Positions 32,901 through 41,900 of a DNA stretch of 64,000 nt are shown here, piece by piece. Under the pieces are notes generated by a model. That model was not told the DNA's origin, did no database searches, and saw only the letters and a program-made list of their open reading frames with translations. Position numbers and translations under genes: made by a program. Positions within the stretch are counted from its first letter, which is position 1. The number at the start of each line of letters is the position of its first letter. Source of the stretch: Actinokineospora baliensis (GTDB lineage Bacteria > Actinomycetota > Actinomycetes > Mycobacteriales > Pseudonocardiaceae); contig NZ_JAFBCK010000001.1 of NCBI RefSeq assembly GCF_016907695.1, positions 62,001 to 126,000 on the forward strand, given 5' to 3'.

Positions 32901-35900
32901 ACAACGGCCGTCGACCGAAAGGCCCTTCTGGCGGCTGAACTCGGTGAAGATCCCCGGTGTCGCCATGACGGTCGCGCCACCGGCCAGCGCCAGCGTGCAC
33001 TCGCCGTTGCGCAGTGCCTGGACCGCCAGGTGCAGGGCGACGAGGCTGCTGGAACAGGCGGTGTCGACGGTCAACGCGGGACCTTCGAGCCCGAAGGTGT
33101 AGGCGAGCCTGCCGGAGGCGACGCTGGTCGCGATGCCGGTCAGCGAATGCCCTTCAGACGGCCCGCTGTCGAGGCCGTAGAGCGAGGTCGCGACACCCAT
33201 GAACACGCCGGATCGACTGCCCCGCAGAGACATCGGGTCGATCCCGGCGCGCTCGAACGCCTCCCAAGTGGTCTCCAGCAGGAGACGCTGCTGCGGGTCC
33301 ATCGCGGTCGCCTCGCGCGGGGACACCCCGAACAGGCCCGCGTCGAACCCGGCGGCGTCGCTGAGGAAACCGCCGGATCGGGTGTAGGTGGTGCCCAACC
33401 GCTCGGGGTCCGGGTCGTGGAGCGCTTCGAGGTCCCAGCCCCGGTCGCGTGGGAACTCGCCGATGGCGTCCACCCCGGACGCCACCAGGTCCCAGAGATC
33501 CTCCGGTGACGAGACTCCACCGGGGTAGCGGCAGGCCATGCCGACGATCACGATGTCATCCGCGCCGACCTCGGTCGCGCGAACGGACACCTTCTTGGCG
33601 GCGGGCTTGTCCGCGGCGATGAGCGCGGCGAGCGCGGTCGGCGTCGGGTGGTCGAACACGACCGTCGGCGGCAATCGCAGGCCGGTCGCGGCGTTGACTC
33701 GGTTGCGCAGCTCGACCGACGTGAGCGAATCGAACCCGAGGTCGCGGAACGCTCGGCGAGGGTCGACGACGTCCGCGGAGTTGTAGCCGAGAACTGCGGC
33801 GACCTGCTCGCGCACCAGGTCCAGCGCGTTGTCGGAGGTGAGCGTCGACGCCTGGGGCCGTCGGCGTGCGGTGGAACCGAGGCCACGCAGGAGTGTGTGC
33901 TGCGATCGTGCGTCGAGCCGCATCGGCAGCAGGTGGGGTGCCGCGAACTCGCGTGACCTGTCGAACAGCGCCAGACACTCCGCTGTGGACAGTGCGGATC
34001 CGAGCCGCGCACGGTCAGCTGACGAGAGAGACGCGGTGATCCCGCTCGACTGCTCCCACAGTCCCCAAGCCAGCGACGATGTCCTCGTGCCCCGAGCGCG
34101 GAGCTGGTGGGCCAGTGCGTCGAGCACCGCGTTCGCGGCGCAATAGTTGGCCTGCCCCGGGGTCCCGAAGGTCGCCGACGCCGAGGAGTAGAAGGTGAGC
34201 GACTCCAGATCGAGCGCAGCCAAGTTCTTGGCGGCGCCCGCCTTCACACCGAGTACCGTGTTGAGCCGGTCAGGGGTCAGATCGGTGACAAGAGCGTCGT
34301 CGGTGACACCAGCGACGTGGATGACATCGGTTGGCTTGTGCGCCGCGATGACCTCTGCGAGGGCATCCGGGTCGCTGATGTCGCACGCGACGACCGCCAC
34401 ATCAGTGCCGTCGAGGTCGGCGAGCAGCTCCGGGTTCGCCTGACCGCTGCGAGAAACGAGCACGAGTTTCGACACACCCCGCACTGCGAGGTGTCGAGCC
34501 AGCTCGGTGCCGAGCACCCCGGTGCCACCGGTGATCAGCACGGAGTCGAGCGGCCGCGGCAGGGTGAACACGTTCTTGCCGACGTGCCTGCCCTGTCCGA
34601 GGTGGCGGAAAGCGGTTCGCGCGTCGCGGATGTCCCACGCGCGAGTCGGCGGCAGGTGCAGTGCCCCTTGTCCGAAGAGGACAACCAGCTCCTGGAGCAT
34701 GGCCTGCAGCCGGTCGAGGCCCGCTTCACTCAGGTCGAACGCCTGGTAGCGCAGGTCGGGGAAGTCCTGCGCGGACCGCACATCAGCCTTGCCCATCTCG
34801 ATGAACCGCCCGCCCGGCCCGAGCAACCGGGCCGAGGCGTCGATGTACTCACCCGCGAGGGAGTTCAGCACGACGTCGAAGCCCCACCGACCTGCCACGC
34901 GGCGGAACTTCTCCGCGAAGCCGAGGTCACGGGAGGAAGCCAGGCGCTCGTCGGAAAGGCCGGTCGCTGCCCACTTGCTCTGACTCGCGGTCCCGTAGAC
35001 CTTCGCCCCGAGGTGCCTGGCGATCTGGGTCGCCGCCATGCCGACACCGCCAGCGGCGGCGTGCACGAGGACGTGCTCACCCGCTCGCACATTGGCCAAG
35101 TCCACCAAGGCGTAGTAGGCAGTCAAGAACGCCATGGGGACGGCCGCGGCCTCCGTGAAGGACCACGTCTCCGGTATCGGCGCGACGAGGCGGCGGTCCA
35201 CAATGGTGCGTGGGCCGAACCCACCGGAGAACAGGCCGAAGACACGGTCCCCCACCGCCAGATCGACGCCATCGCCGACCTCGATGACGACACCCGCGCC
35301 CTCAGAGCCCATGATCGCGCGTTCCGGGTAGCTACCGAGCGCGATGAGGACGTCGCGGAAGTTGATGCCCGCCGCGCGCACGTCGACTCGAACCTCACCC
35401 GGCGCGAGTGGACGGTCGGGGTTCGGCACCGCTGTCAGGTTCTCCAGCGTTCCACCGGTCATGACGTCCAAGCGCCACGGCTCGTCGGGCAGGACGATGC
35501 CGGGTTGGGCGCGGACCAGCCGCGCCGCGAGCACGACCCCATCGCGCACAGCCACCTGCGGTTCGTCGAGTGCGAGCGCTCCGGCGAGGTCAGCGTCGGC
35601 AGCGGCGTCGACGAGGACGAACCGGTCGGGGTGCTCGGACTGCGCGGCCCGGACCAAGCCCCACGACGCCGCACCTTCCAAGTCGCTGATCTCGTCGCCC
35701 GCGACAGCGGCCACCGCACCGGAGCCGACGAGGACGAGCCGCGGGTCCGGGTTGTGCCTGATCCACGCCTGGACCAGCTCCAACGTGTCGACAACTGTCG
35801 CGGGAAGGGGAACCACGACATCGCGAACGGTGGCGTCAGCCGGGACCGACACCGGGGCCCAGTCCACTGTGAACAGTGCGTCGTCGAGTGACCGGTCGAC

Positions 35901-38900
35901 GATCTGGGTCGCGGCGCGCAGGGTGAGGGACTCGACGGTCGCCACGGGAATGCCGTCTTGATCTGCGACCTCGACGCGCACGGTGTCCGCGCCGGTGCGG
36001 GTGAGGTGGGCCCGCAGGTGCTGGGCGCCCGTCGCGTGCAGGGCGACACCGGTCCAGGCGAACGGCACCCGAGCGGTGTCGTCGCCGCTGTCCAGCGCGA
36101 GCGCGTGCAGGACGGCGTCCAGGAGCGCGGGGTGCAGCCCGAAGCCCGCTATGTCGACGGGCGCCGTGACGTCAACGACCAAGCCGTCGGCCGAGCGGCG
36201 TACCGCTTGCAGGCCCTGGAAAGCGGGACCGTAGTCAAGCCCGGCGTCGGCCAACGCGGCGTAGAGGCCGTCGAGGGAGACGGCGTCGGTCGTCTCGGGG
36301 AAGGCCGTCACTCGCGGAGTTGGGGTCGAGCTGAGGATGCCGGTGGCGTGGCGGGTCCAGGTGTCGCCCGCGCGGGAGTGGATCGTGAAGGCGCGGGTGC
36401 TGTCGGGGTTGGGGCTGGCCACGGCGAGTTGGACGGAAGCGGGGAGGGTGAGGGGGACCTCGATGGTGAGTTCGTCGAGGTGCGGGGTGCCGGTGGTGGC
36501 GCCCGCGTGCAGGGCGAGCTCGACCAGAGCCGTGCCGGGGAGGACGACCCGGCCGTGAACGACGTGGTCGGCCAGCCAGCCGTCGGCGGCGAGGCTGCCG
36601 GTGAACAGGTGGCCGCCGTCGCCGAGTGAGGTCGCACCGGTGAGCAGCGGGTGGGTGGTGGCGTCCAGGCCAGCGGCGACCGGTTTGGGCTGGGCCCAGA
36701 AACGGGTGCGCTGGAAGGCGTAGGTGGGCAGGTCGACGCCGGGGCCGCGGGTGGGCCAGTCGACCGGTACACCGTGGACGTGGAGGGTGGCGACGGCGCG
36801 CTCGAAGGTGTCCGCTTCCGACTTGCCCGCCCGCAACGTCGGGACGGCGGTCACGTCCAGGGCCTGCTGCGCCAGTGCCGTCAGCACCCCGTCCGGCCCC
36901 AACTCGAGGAACACGCCCACACCGGCCAGCCCGGTGATCGCCTGGTGGAACCGCACGGTCTCCCGCACCTGCCGCACCCAGTACTCCGCCGTCGCCGGGT
37001 CACCAGGCGACGTGCTCACCAAGGGGGTTGTCGGAGTGGTGAACGAGAGTCCCGCGATCGCTTGCCGGAACTCGTCCAGCATCGGGTCCATCAGGCGGCT
37101 GTGGAACGCGTGCGACACCGTCAGCCGCTTGAACCGCCGGTTTTGTTCAACAATCCTACATTCGAACTGTTCAACAATTCTACAATCCCCGGATACCACA
37201 ATCGAACGATCCGAGTTCACCGCAGCCAGGTCGAGGTCCTCGGGAAGCTCGATCTCGCCTTCAGCGGCCTCCACCGCGAGCATGGCGCCACCGGTAGGAA
37301 GCGCTTGCATGAGTCGGGCTCGGGCAGAGACCAGGGTGCAGGCGTCGTCCAGGGACAGGATCCCGGCGACGTGGGCGGCGGCCACCTCGCCGATGGAGTG
37401 GCCCACGAGCACGTCGGGGCGGACGCCTCGGGATTCGAGGAGTCGGTAGAGGGCGACCTGGAGGGAGAAGAGGGCGAGCTGGGCGTTGCCGGTCTGGTCG
37501 ATCGCCGAGTCGTCGTAAGGGAGCCGGGCGCGGATGTCGTCGAAGACGTCGGCGAACACCGGGAAGACACGCAAGCCCTCCCCCATGCCCGCGCGCTGCG
37601 AGCCCTGACCGGTGAAGAGGTAGACGAGCTTGCCGTCGACGACTGAGCCCTGGACACCGCCCTCGGCCAGTGCCCGCAAATCACCCGCAGGCACCACGGC
37701 ACGGTGGGCGAGAGCGGCCCGACCACGTGCGAGGGTGTGCGCGACGGCTTCGTGGTCGACCTCGGGATTCGCCTCCAGGAAGTCCAGCAACCGCGCGGCT
37801 TGGTCGCGCAAACCGGCCGCCGAACCAGCGGACAGCAGCCAGGGGGATCCCCCAGCGCCAGCCGCGGGCACCGCCTCGGTCTCGGGTGCCGACTCCAGGA
37901 TCACGTGTGCGTTGGTCCCGCTGACGCCGAAGGACGAGACGCCCGCGCGGCGTGGACCGGTCGACCACGGCTGCGGCTCGGTCAGCAGCGACACCGCGCC
38001 GCTGGACCAGTCCACGTGCTTGGTCGGCTCGTCGATGTGCAGGGACGCGGGCAGGACGCCGTGCCGCATGGCCTGGACGACCTTGATCACGCCCGCGACG
38101 CCTGCGGCGGCCTGGGTGTGCCCGATGTTGGACTTCACCGAGCCCAACCACAGCGGCGTGTCCCGGTCTTGGCCGTAGGTCGCCAACAGCGCTTGGGCCT
38201 CGATCGGGTCACCGAGCACCGTGCCCGTCCCGTGCGCCTCCACGGCGTCCACTTCGGACGGCGCCAAACCTGCCGCCGCCAACGCGGACAGAATGACCCG
38301 TTGCTGCGACGGGCCGTTCGGCGCGGTCAGCCCGTTAGAGGCGCCGTCGGAGTTCACGGCTGATCCGCGCACCACCGCCAAGACCTGGTGCCCGTTGCGG
38401 ACCGCGTCCGAGAGCCGCTCGACCAACAGCACGCCGACGCCCTCGCCCCACGACGTCCCGTCCGCGGCCTGGGCGAACGGCTTGCACCGGCCGTCCGCCG
38501 CGAGGCCGCGCTGGTGGGTGAACTCGACGAACGCGCCAGGTGTCGCCATCACCGTGACGCCACTGGCAACCGCCAGCGAGCACTCGCCGTCACGCAGTGC
38601 CTTGGCCGCCAGGTGGAGCGCCACCAGCGACGACGAGCACGCGGTGTCCACAGTGACCGCAGGCCCCTCCAGCCCGAAGCTGTAGGCGATCCGGCCGGAC
38701 AAGACGCTCGCGGTGATCCCGGTCGACAGGTAGCCCGCCAAGGCATCGGAAGCCAGCGCGACCCCGGCGTAATCCTGGCCGTTGGTGCCCGCGAACACGC
38801 CAACCGGTTGACCACGCAGGGAAGTCGGGTCGATCCCGGCGCGCTCGAAAACCTCCCAGGTCGCTTCGAGCAGGAGTCGCTGCTGCGGATCGAGGACTGT

Positions 38901-41900
38901 GGCTTCGCGCGGGGAGATGCCGAACAGGTCAGCGTCGAAGTCGGCTACATCGCTGAGGAACGCGCCACGCAGGGAATGCGAACTGGAGCGCAGTGCGTCG
39001 AGGTCCCAGCCGCGGTCGGTGGGGAACTCGTCGACGACCTCCCGCCCGGCGGAGACCAGTTCCCACAACGCTTCCGGGGAGTCGGCACCACCGGGGAAGC
39101 GGCAGCTCATCGCGATGATCACGATCGGGTCGTCGACCCGGGTGGCGACCTCGGTGCGGACCCGCTCGGACTCACCGCGTGCTTGGCGGCGCAGGTGGTC
39201 GGCGAGCGCGGTCGCGGTCGGGTAGTCGTAGACGAGGGAAGCCGGTAGCCGCTGTCCGGTGGCCGTGGCGATGCGATCCCGCAGTTCTACCGCCGTCAGC
39301 GAGTCGAAACCCAAGTCCTTGAAGGGCTTCTTGGCATCGACTGCCCCCGAGTAGCCCAGCACAGCAGCCACTTCAGCGCGCACCAGGTCCAATGCGCAAC
39401 GCTCGTCCCACGCGGTCGCGGCGACAACCTCGTTGTTGGACCAGGGAAGGAGGTGGCTCGGCCGCCCGGAAGTGAAGACGGCGGCGAACCGTGGGCCGTC
39501 GATGTCGACGACAGTGACCGCGGTGTCATCCGCATCGAGCGCACGACCGAGCGCGGCGAGAGCGCGAGTGGGTGCCATAGGCGTGAGACCGCGACGGCGG
39601 AGGTAGTCCTCGGCGTCGGTGTCAGCGAGCATCCCCGACCCGGCCCACGGACCCCAGGACACGCAGGTGGCCCGTTGCCCGCGCGCGCGGCGATGGGCGG
39701 CGATCGCGTCGAGCTGGGCGTTGGCGGCGGCATACGCGGCCTGGCCGCCACTGCCCCAAACCCCGGCGATCGAGCCGAACAGGACCAGGTGCGCGTCCGG
39801 CAGCAGCTCGTGCAGGTGGGTGGCACCGTCGGCCTTGGCGCGGACTGTGGCGGTGTATTCGTCCACAGTGGTCCCATCCAACGGCACCGACGCGACGACA
39901 CCAGCAGCGTGGAAGGCGGCCGTGACTTCGTGCGCGGACAGCAGTCCGGCGAGCGCGTCGCGGTCGGCCACGTCGCAGGCGATGACCTCGGCCCGGGCAC
40001 CGAGCTCGGCCAACTCCTGGACCAGGTCGGCAGCCCCGGGAGCGTCGGGACCGCGCCTACTGGTGAGGATGAGGTGGTCGACACCACGACCCGCGAGCCA
40101 ACGGGCGACGTGGCTGCCGATCGCCCCCGTTCCGCCGGTGATGAGGACTGTTCCGTTGGGGCGCCACGGGGTTCCGCTGTTCGCGGGTGCGGGGACGAGC
40201 CTGCGGGCGTAGGCGCCGTTGGCGCGGAGCGCGATCTGGTCTTCGCCACCCGCGATGATCGCGGCGATCCGGGCGGGATCCGGGTCGGCGTCGACATCGA
40301 TGATGCCGCCCCAGCGGTCGGGGTGTTCCAGGGCGGCCACTTGACCGAGGCCCCACAGCTGCGCCGCCGCGGGGTCGGTGACGGGGTCGTTGGCGCCGGT
40401 GGACACGGCGCCCCTGGTGAGGACCCAGATCGGCGGAGTCGACGGGTCGCGCAGGAGGTCGATGACGGTGGCGGGAGAAGCACCGGGACCGACGATGACA
40501 GCCGGGGTGTCCTCCGGCTGTGCGGTGAAGGTGACGGGGGTCCAGTCGACGCGGTAGCGCCAACCATCCACAGCGGACTGTTCGGTCACCGCAGGGGCGA
40601 GCCAGTAGTGGGAGCGCTGGAACGGGTAGACCGGCAGGGCGATCCGCCGTGCTCGCGGCACCGCGGCCGTCCAGTCGACGGGCACACCGGTGACGTGCAG
40701 CCGAGCCACCGCGGTCATCAGCGTGACCGGTTCGTCCTGCCCGGCCCGCAGCGTCGGCACCCCGCCGACCAGCGCCGACAGCACCCCGTCCGGCCCCAGT
40801 TCGAGGTACCGAGTGCTCTCGTCCAGCCCACGCACCGCTTCGGCGAACCTGACTGTCTCGCGGACCTGCCGCACCCAGTACTCGGCCGTGGCCGGGTCAC
40901 CGGTTGAACTGTTCAACACTGGGATTGTCGGATTGTTGAACGATAGTCCCGCGATCGCCTGCCGGAACTCATCCAGCATGGGGTCCATCAACCGAGAGTG
41001 GAACGCGTGCGACACCACCAGGTCCTTCACCCGGCGACCTTGTTCGACAATCCCATCCTTGAACTGTTGAACAATCCTACGATCCCCGGATACGACAAGT
41101 GACCGATCCGAGTTCACCGCGGCGAGGTCGAGGTCGTCAGGGAGCTCGATGTCGGACTCGGCGGCCTCCACGGCGAGCATCGCGCCACCGGCGGGGAGGG
41201 CCTGCATGAGACGGGCTCGGGCGGAGACCAGGGTGCAGGCGTCGTCCAGGGACAGGATCCCGGCGACGTGGGCTGCGGCAACCTCACCGATGGAGTGACC
41301 GATGAGCACGTCCGGGCGCAAGCCCCAAGATTCGACCAGGCGGAACAGGGCGACCTGGAGGGCGAACAAGGCGAGCTGGGCGTTGCCGGTCTGGTCGATG
41401 GCGGCGTCGTCGAACGGGAGACGGGCGTGGAGGTCGTCGAAGACCTCGGCGAACGCGGGGAAGACCCGCAGCTCTTGGCCCATGCCCGCGCGCTGCGAAC
41501 CCTGACCGGTGAACAGGAACACCAGGTCGCCGTCGACCGCCGAGCCGCGGATCAGCCCCGGCGCGGACTCCCCCTTCGCCAAGGCCGACAGCGCATCGCC
41601 GGTAAGGGCAACCGCGCGCTCACCGAGGTTCGCCCGTGTCGACACCAGTGACCACGCGACGTCCACCGCAGGCTCGTCCAGCTGTCCCAGCCGCTCGGCC
41701 TGGGCCCGCAAGGCGTCCTCGGTCCGCGCCGACAACACCAGCGGCACCACCACCGGCTCTTCGACCGCCGGGGCTTCGACCGGTTCCGCCGCGTACGCCT
41801 CCAGGATGACGTGCGCGTTGGTGCCGCTGATGCCGAACGACGACACAGCGGCTCGGCGCGGGCGGTCCACCGATGGCCACGGACGCGCCTCGGTCAGCAG